Assembly: GCF_001552175.1 (NCBI RefSeq)
Contig: NZ_BCQR01000099.1
Location: 1 to 44,413 of the forward strand
Direction: 5' to 3'
DNA: 44,413 bases
DNA from: Actinomadura kijaniata NBRC 14229
GTDB lineage: Bacteria > Actinomycetota > Actinomycetes > Streptosporangiales > Streptosporangiaceae
Of this stretch, positions 31,782 to 40,509 are shown piece by piece. The notes below the pieces were generated by a model. The model was given only the letters and a program-made list of their open reading frames with translations, was not told the origin of the DNA and ran no database searches. The translations under genes and the position numbers were made by a program. Each line of letters opens with the position of its first letter. Positions within the stretch are counted from its first letter, which is position 1.

Positions 31782-32735
31782 GTGAAGGCACAGAACAGCA
31801 CGGTCCTTGTCACCGGTGGTCTGGGATACATCGGCTCCCACGTCGTACCGGAACTGCTCGCGCGCGGATGGCGCGTGCGGATCCTCGACAACCGGTACCG
31901 CTGCGATCCCAAGGCCGCGGCGGCGCTCGCGGCGTTGGACGGCGTCGAGGTCGTCGAGGGTGACGTCCGCTACGCCAACGCGGTCGAAGGCGCGACGCGC
32001 GGTGTGGAGGCGGTGGTGCATCTGGCCGCCGTCTGCCTGAACAAGTCGATCTCCGACCCCACGGAGAGCCTGGACGTCAACCTCCTGGGCACCCAGAACG
32101 TGCTGGACGCCGCGGCGCGCGGCGGCGTCCGGCGCGTCATCCACGCGTCCTCCGCCTCGATCTACGGCAACGCGACGTCGCTGCCGACGCATGAGGACAC
32201 GCCGCCCTCCCCCCTCACCCCTTACTGCACCGCCAAGCTCGCGGGCGAGCACCTGCTCTCGTTCTACGCCAAGCGGTCGAAGCTGTCGTGGCTGGCACTG
32301 CGGTTCTTCAACGTCTACGGCCCCGGGCAGCAGACCGACGCCTACTACACCTCGGTCGTGCTGACCTTCCTGCGGAGGCTCGCGGCGGGGGAGGCACCGG
32401 TCATCGACGGCCGGGGAGAGCAGTCGATGGACTTCGTCCACGTGACCGACATCGCCCGGGCCGTCGGCATGGCGCTGGACTCCACGGCGTCCGGCATGGC
32501 GCTCAACGTCGGGACCGGTTGCCAGACGACGATCGCCGACCTGGCCGATCATCTGATCCGGGCGCTCGGGATGGACGTGCAGCCGATCTTCCGGCCCCGC
32601 GAGGTGCTGGTGACGCGGCGGGCGGCGGACATCGGGCGCATCCGGGAGACCCTGGGCTGGGAACCCACGATCGGGCTGGAGGAGGGGCTCGCCTCAGTCA
32701 TCGAACACCTCAAGGTCACCGGTGAGCTGAACTGA
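31782..32735 (+). CDS. NAD-dependent nucleotide-sugar epimerase/dehydratase (GalE-like SDR)
   Basis: A 317-aa extended SDR. VLVTGGLGYIGSHV is the NAD site, SSASIYG and YCTAKLAGEHLL give the catalytic Ser/Tyr-x3-Lys, and YGPGQQTDAYYTSVV the substrate loop. The family includes UDP-glucose 4-epimerase; the exact sugar cannot be read. I start at the GTG 31782; an alternative GTG at 31767 overlaps the previous stop as GTGA and would add five residues. It is in line with the GT genes and so probably supplies a sugar to them. Confidence 0.9.
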   Translation: MKAQNSTVLVTGGLGYIGSHVVPELLARGWRVRILDNRYRCDPKAAAALAALDGVEVVEGDVRYANAVEGATRGVEAVVHLAAVCLNKSISDPTESLDVNLLGTQNVLDAAARGGVRRVIHASSASIYGNATSLPTHEDTPPSPLTPYCTAKLAGEHLLSFYAKRSKLSWLALRFFNVYGPGQQTDAYYTSVVLTFLRRLAAGEAPVIDGRGEQSMDFVHVTDIARAVGMALDSTASGMALNVGTGCQTTIADLADHLIRALGMDVQPIFRPREVLVTRRAADIGRIRETLGWEPTIGLEEGLASVIEHLKVTGELN

Positions 32736-32738
32736 GCG

Positions 32739-33170
32739 ATGACCGACCTTCCCTCCAACCCCTACAACCCGCTGGCGTGGTTCGTCGGCGACCCGGTCAT
32801 CGGAGAGGGCACCTGGATCGGCCCGTTCTGCCTCATCGACGGTTCCGGCGGCCTGGTGATCGGGAGAGGCTGCGACCTGGCGGCCGGCGCCCAGGTCTAC
32901 ACCCACTCCAGCGCCCGGCGCTGCGCCAGCGACCGGGCCGTCGAGGTCGAGTACCGGCCGGTCCGCATCGGGGACTGCACGTTCGTCGGGGCCGGAGCAG
33001 TGATCCTCATGGGGGTCACCGTCGGCAGCCACTGCGTGATCGGCGCCGGTGCGGTGGTGACCTCCGACATCCCCGACCGCAGTCTGGCGGTCGGGGTTCC
33101 GGCCCGCGTCGTGGGCGAGGTGGACCCGGCGACCGGCGAGACACGCCGATACGGAGACGACAGTCCATGA
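32739..33170 (+). CDS. Left-handed beta-helix acyltransferase
   Basis: A 143-aa protein made of hexapeptide repeats ([LIV]-G-x4), e.g. IGEGTWIGPFCLIDG, VRIGDCTFVGAGAVILMGVTVG and GAGAVVTSDIPDRS, the closing GVPARVVG loop being typical of sugar O- or N-acetyltransferases. It lies 3 bp after the epimerase gene. The next gene is convergent, 5 bp away. Probable role: acetylation of an amino sugar or glycan in this cluster. Confidence 0.88.
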   Translation: MTDLPSNPYNPLAWFVGDPVIGEGTWIGPFCLIDGSGGLVIGRGCDLAAGAQVYTHSSARRCASDRAVEVEYRPVRIGDCTFVGAGAVILMGVTVGSHCVIGAGAVVTSDIPDRSLAVGVPARVVGEVDPATGETRRYGDDSP

Positions 33171-33175
33171 TCTGC

Positions 33176-34336
33176 TCAGCCGCCGATGATCTTGTTGAGC
33201 GTCGCGACGACGAGCTCCTGCTCAGCGCCGGTCAGCCCGGAGTACATCGGCAGCGCCAGATGGCGCTCGGCAAGCCGCCGCGACTCCGGGCACCGCGCGT
33301 CGGTCGCGTAGACCTCCTGCATGTGCAGGGCGTAGGTGCCGATGTTGCAGCCGATGCCCCGCGCCCGCAGCTCCCCGGCCAGAGCGTCACGGTCGAGAGG
33401 TTCCTCCACCGTCACCGCGTAGGTCTGCCAGGTCGGCACCCGGTCGGCCGGGACCTCGGGAGCGCGCACGCCCGGAACGTCCGCGAGCAGCGCCGCGTAA
33501 CGCGCCGCGATGGCCGCGCGGTCCCGCATGAAACCGTCGAGCTTGGTGAGCTGCACGGACGCGATGGCCGCCAGCACGTCGGAGAGCTTGTAGTTGTAGC
33601 CGAGATCCGTGAACGCGGGCGTCGCCAGGGCGTGGGCGGCCTGACGGTCGAAGGCGCTGCGCATCCCGAAGCACGCTTCGCTTCGCACCCGCTCGGCGAG
33701 CGTGTCGTCGTCGGTGACGAGCACACCGCCCTCGCCGGAGGTCACCCCTTTGCGGGCGTGCAGCGAGAAGACCGCCACGTCGCCGAAGCTCCCGCAGGGG
33801 CGGCCCGAGTAGGAGCCGCCCGTCGAACAGGCCGCGTCCTCGACGAGGAAGAGACCGTGCCGCCGCGCGATCTCCGTCAGCGGCCCCCAGTCGGCGGGGA
33901 CGCCCAGTGCGTCGACGGCCACGATGCCCCGGGTGCGCGAGGTGATGGCCGCCTCGACCAGGTCGGGGGCGATGGTCCCGGTGTCGGGGCGGACGTCCAC
34001 GAAGACCGGCGTTCCGCCGCAGTACAGGACGGCGTGACCGGTCGCCGGGAAACTGTAGTCGGCCACCAGGACCTCGTCACCGGGCCGCACGCCGAGCGCC
34101 TTCAGCGCCAGGTGCAGGCCGGCGGTGCAGTTGTTGAGCGCGACGGCGTGGGCGCGGTGGCTCAACGCCGCGAAGTCCGCTTCGAGGGCCGCGCATCGCG
34201 GCCCCTGACCGGCGAGCCAGCCGGAGTCGAGCACTTCGGCCACGGCCGCCAGCTCCGCGCCGTCCGTCGACGGGCGGGTCAGAGGGATCGGTTCGGTCGC
34301 GAGGTCGCGCCAGGGGGCGTTGCGCACGCCGATCAT
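33176..34336 (-). CDS. DegT/DnrJ/EryC1-type sugar aminotransferase
   Basis: A 386-aa PLP enzyme: LNNCTAGLHLALKALGV binds the cofactor phosphate, VEDAACSTGG holds the pyridine-binding Asp, and FSLHARKGVTSGEGG contains the Schiff-base Lys. It makes an amino sugar nucleotide from a keto sugar. It is the only minus-strand gene in the polysaccharide cluster. Two starts are possible: the ATG at 34336 or the GTG at 34327, which lies exactly 7 nt after TATCAT and would be leaderless. The sequence differs clearly from the second aminotransferase at 41052, so they act on different sugars. Confidence 0.92.
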   Translation of the reverse strand: MIGVRNAPWRDLATEPIPLTRPSTDGAELAAVAEVLDSGWLAGQGPRCAALEADFAALSHRAHAVALNNCTAGLHLALKALGVRPGDEVLVADYSFPATGHAVLYCGGTPVFVDVRPDTGTIAPDLVEAAITSRTRGIVAVDALGVPADWGPLTEIARRHGLFLVEDAACSTGGSYSGRPCGSFGDVAVFSLHARKGVTSGEGGVLVTDDDTLAERVRSEACFGMRSAFDRQAAHALATPAFTDLGYNYKLSDVLAAIASVQLTKLDGFMRDRAAIAARYAALLADVPGVRAPEVPADRVPTWQTYAVTVEEPLDRDALAGELRARGIGCNIGTYALHMQEVYATDARCPESRRLAERHLALPMYSGLTGAEQELVVATLNKIIGG

Positions 34337-34340
34337 GATA
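34335..34340 (-). promoter_or_regulatory. -10-like box (TATCAT) before the inverted aminotransferase
   Basis: TATCAT on the minus strand overlaps the annotated ATG and ends 7 nt before the in-frame GTG at 34327, the same distance as in the other leaderless promoters here. No GGGYCC array is present in this 38-bp gap. Confidence 0.35.
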
Positions 34341-34374
34341 GGGGCCGGAGTGCCGGCCGGGCGGGGCGCGCCGG

Positions 34375-34905
34375 ATGACCGGGGAGCGGGCGCGGACGTC
34401 GCCGTCCGCCGGAACCACGGCGGGGCCGGTGGCCGAGCGGCGGGGAGCGGCGCGTTTCCTGCGCTACTCCTCCCTGTCGTTGGTCACCGTGCCCTGCGGC
34501 TACGGGCTGCTGCTGCTCGCCCGGCACTGGTGGGACGTGAACGCCGGGCTGCTCAACCTCGCCGTCGGCACGGTCCTCACCCCTCCGTCCTTCCTGCTGT
34601 ACCGCACCCTGGTGTGGCGGGAGGGCAGCGGCCGCGGCCTGTTCCGGGAGCTGTTCGGGTTCTGGCAGACGGTCATGCTCGGCGCACTGGCGGCGGGGGT
34701 CTTCATCGGCCTCGGGGATGTGCTGTTCGGCGGGGATCCCGTACTGATCGTCGTGTCGGGGCTGATCGGACAGGTCCTCATCTTCCTCGCCCGCTACCTG
34801 TGGTTGGACCGGGTGACCTTCGCCCGCCGGGGCGCCGGAAGGAGATCAGGGTCCTTAGACCCAATTTCAGACCCAAAGGCGTCGGAAACAGCCATCGATG
34901 ACTGA
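34375..34905 (+). CDS. GtrA-like membrane protein
   Basis: A 176-aa protein with four helices and short polar ends, the GtrA architecture (FLRYSSLSLVTVPCGYGLLLL at helix 1; a final RYLWLDRVTF). GtrA proteins are thought to flip or help flip polyprenyl-phosphate sugars. The last 20 codons run through motif array 8. It pairs logically with the GtrB/ArnC-like enzyme at 30706. Confidence 0.82.
   Translation: MTGERARTSPSAGTTAGPVAERRGAARFLRYSSLSLVTVPCGYGLLLLARHWWDVNAGLLNLAVGTVLTPPSFLLYRTLVWREGSGRGLFRELFGFWQTVMLGALAAGVFIGLGDVLFGGDPVLIVVSGLIGQVLIFLARYLWLDRVTFARRGAGRRSGSLDPISDPKASETAIDD
34849..34876. promoter_or_regulatory. GGGYCC motif array 8
   Basis: AGGGTCC (34848), GACCCAA (34858) and GACCCAA (34870), the last two exactly 12 bp apart. 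The array lies inside the 3' end of the GtrA-like gene and 60-90 bp before the next gene's start. Confidence 0.55.
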
Positions 34906-34924
34906 TATCGACGCAAGTCCGCTC

Positions 34925-34930
34925 TAGGGT
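34925..34930 (+). promoter_or_regulatory. -10 box (TAGGGT) of a leaderless promoter
   Basis: TAGGGT ends 7 nt before the GTG at 34938. No ribosome binding site is seen, which supports the leaderless reading and that start codon over the GTG at 34929, which would overlap the box. Confidence 0.5.
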
Positions 34931-34937
34931 GACGCAG

Positions 34938-36689
34938 GTGACCGAGCCTCTCGCGCCCCCCACGTCACCCTCGCCAGAGGCACCCGCGCGGTCGCGGACC
35001 AGGTCACGATGGCTCTGGTTCCTGGTGGTGGGGTGGGCCGCCCAGGTGCTGGTGCGGATCGCGTCGGCGAGGGGGCAGGTCGCGCCGTTCGTCCAGCCGG
35101 ACGAGTCCGGCTACCTGGTGGCCGCCCGCTGGCTCACCGGCGGACCGGGAGCCGACCTCTCCGGCAGCGCCTTCTACCAACCTGGTTACTCGCTGCTCCT
35201 GGTACCGGCGCACCTGCTCGCCGACGATCCCGGCACCGTCTACCGGCTGGTCCTGGTGACCAACGCGCTGGTCGGGGCCGCGGCATTTCCGCTCGCCTTC
35301 CTGGCCCTGCTGCGGCTGGGCCTGGACCGGGTGTCCGCGGCGCCGTTGGCCTGGTCCGCGGCGCTGCTTCCGGCCGCCTCCTTCTGGGGGCAGATGGCCA
35401 TGGCCGACAGCGTGTTCACCGTGGTCGTCCTGGCCTGGCTGCTCTGCCTCGACCGGTTCGTCCGCACGGCCGCGCTTCCGGCGGCCGCCGCGGCGAACCT
35501 GCTGGCCTGCTACGCCTACGCCCTGCACGGACGGGGCGCGGTGATCCTCGCCGTGCACGCGGCGGCGATGGCGTGGCACGCGCTCCGCAGGGAGCGTCGG
35601 CGTTCGGTGGTGGCGCTCGGCATGCTGCTCCCCGGCGTCGGCGCGGCGCTGGCGTTCAACTCCCTGGTCCGCGACGGCCTCTATCCGGGCGGCGTCCTCG
35701 GCCTCGAAGGCGAGTTGTGGAACAGGCTGACCTCCTGGTCCGGTCAGATGTGGGCGCTGGGGACCGGGGCCGGGCAGGTCTGGGCGCTCCTCACGGCCAC
35801 CTGGATGATCGGCGGTGTCGGCGCCGTCGTGGTGGTCGCGCGCTTGGCGCACAGGGACACCGCCTACGAGGACCGGCTGCTGGCCGCGGTGCTGCTGGCC
35901 GCGACATCGGGCGTCGCCTATCTGACGGCGGCGGCCCTGCCCGACGAACAGCGGTTCGGCAACCACGCCTACGTCCGCTACCTGTCGTGCTTCGCGCTCG
36001 TGTACACGCTCGCCGGGCTGGCGGCGCTCGTCCGGACGGTCCGGGTGGCCCGGCCCGCGCTGGTCGCGACGGCGGTTTTCGCGTGCTTGGGGCTCCTGGT
36101 CTGGGCGCGCGTCAGCCGTCTGCCCGAGGACTACGGCTATCTCGGCCACGACTTCCCGGAGGTCGGTCTGCTGGGCGGTTTCTGGGGTGGGCTGCGACCC
36201 TTGTGGACGAGCCTCACCGCGTCCCTGCTGCTCCTGCTCTTCCTGGGGCTGCGACGGCTCGGGCCGCGCGCGCTCGCCACCGGTCTCCTGGTCGTGAACG
36301 CCCTGGCCATGCTGGTCATCACGGCCGCCCTCGCGCGACCGGGCACCACCGCCGACGTGGTTCCCCCGGGCGCACCGTCCGGAGGCGTCGCCATCGCCCG
36401 TCCGTTCGGCGGGCACCCGAACCTCTTCCTCATCGTCCGCGCCCGAACGACCTTCTCCGTCTGGTGGACCGAACTGGAGTTCTTCGATCCCCGGCAGGGG
36501 CCGCCCCGGCCGGGCGTGTGCTCCGTCGTCGTGAACTGGCCGGGCGGAACGGCTCTCGACGCGACCTGGCCCGCGCATCCCCAGGGGTGGCGGGCACGGG
36601 GTGCCGAGATGCGGTCGCGCAAGCTCAGGTGGGCCGTCTGGTCCTCTCCCGGCTGCCCTGTCCGCCCCGGGGGTACGGTTCGTGGCTGA
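34938..36689 (+). CDS. GT-C-type membrane glycosyltransferase, tandem copy 1
   Basis: A 583-aa membrane protein with a polar N-terminal tail, about 11 helices and an outer C-terminal part with CSVV and GCPV cysteines. PDESGYLVAARWL after helix 1 holds the acidic residues of GT-C catalysis, and DLSGSAFYQPGYSLLL is shared nearly unchanged with the next gene. Start at the leaderless GTG 34938. It is the first member of a tandem duplication; the next gene overlaps its end by 8 nt. Confidence 0.82.
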   Translation: MTEPLAPPTSPSPEAPARSRTRSRWLWFLVVGWAAQVLVRIASARGQVAPFVQPDESGYLVAARWLTGGPGADLSGSAFYQPGYSLLLVPAHLLADDPGTVYRLVLVTNALVGAAAFPLAFLALLRLGLDRVSAAPLAWSAALLPAASFWGQMAMADSVFTVVVLAWLLCLDRFVRTAALPAAAAANLLACYAYALHGRGAVILAVHAAAMAWHALRRERRRSVVALGMLLPGVGAALAFNSLVRDGLYPGGVLGLEGELWNRLTSWSGQMWALGTGAGQVWALLTATWMIGGVGAVVVVARLAHRDTAYEDRLLAAVLLAATSGVAYLTAAALPDEQRFGNHAYVRYLSCFALVYTLAGLAALVRTVRVARPALVATAVFACLGLLVWARVSRLPEDYGYLGHDFPEVGLLGGFWGGLRPLWTSLTASLLLLLFLGLRRLGPRALATGLLVVNALAMLVITAALARPGTTADVVPPGAPSGGVAIARPFGGHPNLFLIVRARTTFSVWWTELEFFDPRQGPPRPGVCSVVVNWPGGTALDATWPAHPQGWRARGAEMRSRKLRWAVWSSPGCPVRPGGTVRG

Positions 36690-38415
36690 CGCCCCTCCCT
36701 CCGCCTTGCCCGAAGCGCCTCCAGAGCCGCGCCGACGCGCTCGCGACCGTCTGTCGTGGGCGCTTCTGATCGGCTGGCTCGCTCAGGTGGCGGTCCGTGT
36801 CCTCCTGGCGAGCGGCCGTCCGCGCCCGCGTCTCTATCCGGACGAGGCGGGGTACCTGCTGGCCGCGCGCTGGCTTCTGGGCGGTCCGGGGGCCGACCTG
36901 TCCGGCAGCCGCTTCTACCAGGGCGGCTATGCCCTGCTGGTCGCCCCGGCCCAGGCGTTGGGCGAGGACCTGACATCGATGTACCGGCTGGTGATCGTCG
37001 TCAACGCCGTGTTCGGCGCGTTGGCGTTCCCGCTCGGTCATCTCCTGCTCCGGCGGTGCGGGGTCGCCCGGCGGCACGCGCTGCTCCTCTCCTGGTGCGC
37101 GGCGCTGGTCCCGGCCGCCACCCTGTGGGGAACGATGGCCCTGGCCGACACCGTGCTCCCCGTCGTCCTGCTGGGCTGGTTGCTCGCCGTCGACCGTCTC
37201 GTGTGTCGGGGCGGCGCCGCGGCCGGATGCGTGGCGAGCCTGACGGCCGCGTTCGCCGAGGCCGCACACGCGCGCGGCAGGGTCGTGCTCGCCGTGCACG
37301 TGCTTGTGCTGGCCGGGTGCCTGTTTCGCCGGGACCGGCGGCGTCCGGCGCTGGTCGCGCTGGCAGTCACGGTCGTGGCCGCCTCGGCGGCCCTGTTCCT
37401 GAACGACCGGCTGTACCGGTCGCTGTATCCGGGTGGCTCGCTCGACACCGCCGGAGATCTGCTGACGCGGCTCACCTCGCTGGACGGCCACGGCTGGGCG
37501 CTGTCGGGCGCGGTGGGCCAGCTGTGGGCGATGTTCGCGGGCACCTGGCTGCTGGCCGCGGTGGGCACGGTCGCGGTGGTCTCCCGGCTGCCCCGCCGTT
37601 CGGGGGCGTCCCCCGAGGACCGTGTCATGGCCGTGGTCCTGCTGACGGTGACCTCGGGCATCGCCTACGCGTCGGCGGCCGCCCTCCCCGACGAGCATCG
37701 GGTCGGCAACTTCGCCTACGGCCGCTACCTCGCCTGCGTCGCTCTCGTCTACACCCTCGTCGGCATCGCCGTGCTCGTTCGCCGCGGACGCGTGGTGCCA
37801 GCCGTGTCGGCGGCGATCGCCCTGTTCACCGTCTCGGCGGTCTGGGTCGCCGTCCACGGCGGAGAGCGGCTGCGCACCTACGAGTACATGCCCATCGACT
37901 TCCCAGAGGTCGGTCTCCTCAGTCTTGACTGGACGGAACTCCACCTCACCAGAGCCTCCGTCGCCGCCGTGGTGCTGCTCGCCGCCCTGTTCGGCGCGGC
38001 GAGGCTCGGGGTCCCGGCCCTGGCGTCGGCGCTGCTGACGGTCGGCCTGGTCGCCCTGCTGCTCCTCACCATGCTGATCACGCGAACGGGCCATCACGTC
38101 CCCGCGTTGGCGGGCGCCCCCACCGGAGGGGTCGCCGTCGCCGACCCGCTGTACGGCAACGCCGACGACGACTCCCTCGTCCGGACCCGCGTCGCGCTGT
38201 ACGCGTGGTGGACCGAGATCGAACGCTTCGACCCGCGCCACGGCCCGCCGCGCCCCGGTGTCTGCACAGCCGTGGTCGCATGGGACCACGGATCCCCTCC
38301 CGCGTCCTCCTGGCCGCGTGGCCCTCGGGGCTGGCGGGTGGCCACGGCCCGGATCGGCCCGTTGGGCTGGGCCGTCTGGACCGACCCGTCCTGCCCCCGG
38401 CAGCCCCCTGAGTGA
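36682..38415 (+). CDS. GT-C-type membrane glycosyltransferase, tandem copy 2
   Basis: A 577-aa paralogue of the preceding gene (PDEAGYLLAARWL, DLSGSRFYQGGYALLV, ALPDEHRVGNFAYGRYL). The GTG at 36682 overlaps the previous stop by 8 nt and has GGGGGT 7 nt upstream; the long upstream frame is a shadow. The two copies align over their whole length, so this is a recent-looking tandem duplication with divergence, probably for two linkages or acceptors. Confidence 0.82.
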   Translation: MADAPPSALPEAPPEPRRRARDRLSWALLIGWLAQVAVRVLLASGRPRPRLYPDEAGYLLAARWLLGGPGADLSGSRFYQGGYALLVAPAQALGEDLTSMYRLVIVVNAVFGALAFPLGHLLLRRCGVARRHALLLSWCAALVPAATLWGTMALADTVLPVVLLGWLLAVDRLVCRGGAAAGCVASLTAAFAEAAHARGRVVLAVHVLVLAGCLFRRDRRRPALVALAVTVVAASAALFLNDRLYRSLYPGGSLDTAGDLLTRLTSLDGHGWALSGAVGQLWAMFAGTWLLAAVGTVAVVSRLPRRSGASPEDRVMAVVLLTVTSGIAYASAAALPDEHRVGNFAYGRYLACVALVYTLVGIAVLVRRGRVVPAVSAAIALFTVSAVWVAVHGGERLRTYEYMPIDFPEVGLLSLDWTELHLTRASVAAVVLLAALFGAARLGVPALASALLTVGLVALLLLTMLITRTGHHVPALAGAPTGGVAVADPLYGNADDDSLVRTRVALYAWWTEIERFDPRHGPPRPGVCTAVVAWDHGSPPASSWPRGPRGWRVATARIGPLGWAVWTDPSCPRQPPE

Positions 38416-38425
38416 AAGAGACCGC

Positions 38426-40408
38426 ATGTCCGCCGAGCAGACCTCCCCGGCATTCCCTGAGCCGGAGTCCGTGACCGCCGACCCGACCACCGACACGCCG
38501 GCCACGGCGGAGCCGGAGACCGCGGCGGACGGGCCGCGCCGCCCGCCGCGGGCGCGCGCCCTTCGGCAGCCGGGGCTGGTCGCCGTTGTGACCTGGCTGG
38601 TCACCGTGCCGGTGGCCTTCGCGCTCCCGGGCGCCGCCGGCCTGAACCCCTTCGAGCAACGCGACGCCGACCTGCCGCTCTCCGTCTGTTTCGGGTTGGC
38701 GGCCGTCCTGGCCGTCGTGGGGGTGCGATGGCGCGGCCCCGTCGTCCTCGGGGTCGCGGCCGGGCTGTTCGGGTCTTTTCTGGCGCTGACGCTGCGCACC
38801 GCGCTGTCGGGGACGCCCTTCGGCTACGAGGGCGTCTTCGGGGACAGCGGGCGGATCTCCGCGATGGCGGTGCGCTACTCGGTGTCGTGGGCGACCAGCG
38901 ACGGCATCGTCGCCGGGGTTCCGGCCGAGTATCCGCCGCTGTACCCCTACATCATCGGGAAACTGTCCCTGCTCCTCGACCGGCCCGCCTGGGAGTTGAT
39001 CGGCCCCGCGCAGGCCCTGGTGGTCTCGGCGTCGGTCGTCGTTTCCTTCGCGCTGTGGTCCCGGCTGACGCGTCCCGCGGCCGCCCTCGCGATCAGCGTG
39101 CTCACGCTGCTGCCGCTCGGCAATCCCGGTAAGGCCTACGAGGTCCTCGCCCTGGCGACCTTCGTTCCGCTGGTCCTGGGCACGGTCGCCGCGTCTCCGG
39201 AAAAGCGGATGCACTGGCTGCCCGCGGGACTGGTCACTGCCGTCATGTGCCTGACCTACCACGCCTACGTGGTGTACAGCGCGCTCGGACTGGTGGTGCT
39301 GGCCGTGCTCTCCTGGAGGGAGGCGGCTGACCGCCGGGCCTACGCGCTGTACCTGGCGCGGCTCGCCGCCGTGGTGGCGGTGCTGACGTCCTGGTACACG
39401 CTCCCCTACCTGTGGGCGGCCCTCCACGGATTCCAGCAGGTCGGCGATCTGTACCAGGCGCAGCAGATCTCAGAGCCGCCCTTCCCGTTCCTGGAGCCGA
39501 GTCTGCTGCGTCTGGTGCAGTTGCTCGGCCTCGTCGCCCTGCTCTGGTACAGCCGCTCCCAGTGGTGGGCGAGGCCGCTGCTGCTCATCGTCATCGGTGC
39601 CTACGCCTACCGGGCGCTCGGCGTGGTCCGCTGGGTGACCACCGGGCACACCGGGTTGTTCTACTACACGATGCCGCTGATCAGCGTGTGCCTCCTCGCG
39701 GGGGCCGTGCTCGGCGCGGGGGCGGCCGTCCCGGCGCTGGCCCGGCGGAAGGGGCGCACGTTCGCGGTGGGCGCCGGCCCCACCGTGATGACGCTGCTGA
39801 CCCTCTTCGTGGCCTTCTCCTACTGGAGCCTGTGGATGCCGGCCAACCTCTGGAAACCCAACAAGAACGGCGGCTCGGACGTGGACTGGAGCAACGCCGG
39901 GGACACCAACCAGCGAGCGGCGAGCGCGCATCTTCAGCCGCTTCCCGACGGCACCCGCCCCCGCCACGCGCGGGAGGTCGAGTCCACGGCACGAATGCCC
40001 TATCTACCGGTGACGGCGATCCAGCGGGCCGTCCGGGAGGTCAGGACGCACGACGCGCGCCCCCGCACGCTGTCCTACGACGAACAGCTGTTCGCCTTCC
40101 TGCCGTGGCGCGGCTACGTCGGCGTCGACCGGACCGGCACCAACGGCCCGGTGCGATGGGACGACCGGCACGAGCAGATCCGTGGCCTGTCCCGGATCAC
40201 CGACCCCGCCGCGTTCGGCCGTGCCTCGTCGCGGACGCGTTTCGGGCCGATCGACGTCTTCGTGCTGCGCCGTGAGGGCGACGAACTGGTCTGGAAGGCC
40301 GAGCAGTCGCCGTCCAGGCTGGCCTTCCGGCGAACGCAGTTCGATCCGGCCGTCTTCACCGTGCGGGACCTGGACACCACGACCTTCGTAGCCGTTCGGC
40401 GACCATGA
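38426..40408 (+). CDS. AftA-like arabinofuranosyltransferase
   Basis: A 660-aa membrane protein with about 11 helices and an extracellular C-terminal domain of about 180 residues. GDSGRISAMAVRYS and YPPLYPYIIGKLS are near the AftA N-terminal catalytic region; the tail (YDEQLFAFLPWRGYVG, DDRHEQIRGLSRI, FDPAVFTVRDLDTTTFVAVR) follows the C-terminal domain of galactan arabinofuranosyltransferase AftA. The donor would be decaprenyl-phosphoryl arabinose. The ATG has AAAGAGA upstream; the longer frame begins inside the previous gene and is a shadow. A second, truncated copy starts at 44058. Confidence 0.82.
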   Translation: MSAEQTSPAFPEPESVTADPTTDTPATAEPETAADGPRRPPRARALRQPGLVAVVTWLVTVPVAFALPGAAGLNPFEQRDADLPLSVCFGLAAVLAVVGVRWRGPVVLGVAAGLFGSFLALTLRTALSGTPFGYEGVFGDSGRISAMAVRYSVSWATSDGIVAGVPAEYPPLYPYIIGKLSLLLDRPAWELIGPAQALVVSASVVVSFALWSRLTRPAAALAISVLTLLPLGNPGKAYEVLALATFVPLVLGTVAASPEKRMHWLPAGLVTAVMCLTYHAYVVYSALGLVVLAVLSWREAADRRAYALYLARLAAVVAVLTSWYTLPYLWAALHGFQQVGDLYQAQQISEPPFPFLEPSLLRLVQLLGLVALLWYSRSQWWARPLLLIVIGAYAYRALGVVRWVTTGHTGLFYYTMPLISVCLLAGAVLGAGAAVPALARRKGRTFAVGAGPTVMTLLTLFVAFSYWSLWMPANLWKPNKNGGSDVDWSNAGDTNQRAASAHLQPLPDGTRPRHAREVESTARMPYLPVTAIQRAVREVRTHDARPRTLSYDEQLFAFLPWRGYVGVDRTGTNGPVRWDDRHEQIRGLSRITDPAAFGRASSRTRFGPIDVFVLRREGDELVWKAEQSPSRLAFRRTQFDPAVFTVRDLDTTTFVAVRRP

Positions 40409-40416
40409 TCCAGAAC

Positions 40417-40447
40417 TTGGGTCCGAGGGCCCAAACGGGACCCAAGG
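40417..40447. promoter_or_regulatory. GGGYCC motif array 9
   Basis: TTGGGTCC (40417) facing GGGCCCAA (40427) forms an inverted pair with a GA spacer, and GGGACCCAAGG follows at 40437. This array contains both orientations. The next start codon is 63 bp downstream. Confidence 0.6.
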
Positions 40448-40494
40448 CAGACCCCACCTGCCTGATGAGTCGTCCTTGATCTTCCCCTGACTGC

Positions 40495-40500
40495 TAGATA
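40495..40500 (+). promoter_or_regulatory. -10 box (TAGATA) of a leaderless promoter
   Basis: TAGATA ends 9 nt before the ATG at 40510, with no ribosome binding site between. It would drive the amino-sugar genes 40510-44053. Confidence 0.45.
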
Positions 40501-40509
40501 TGTACCCAA

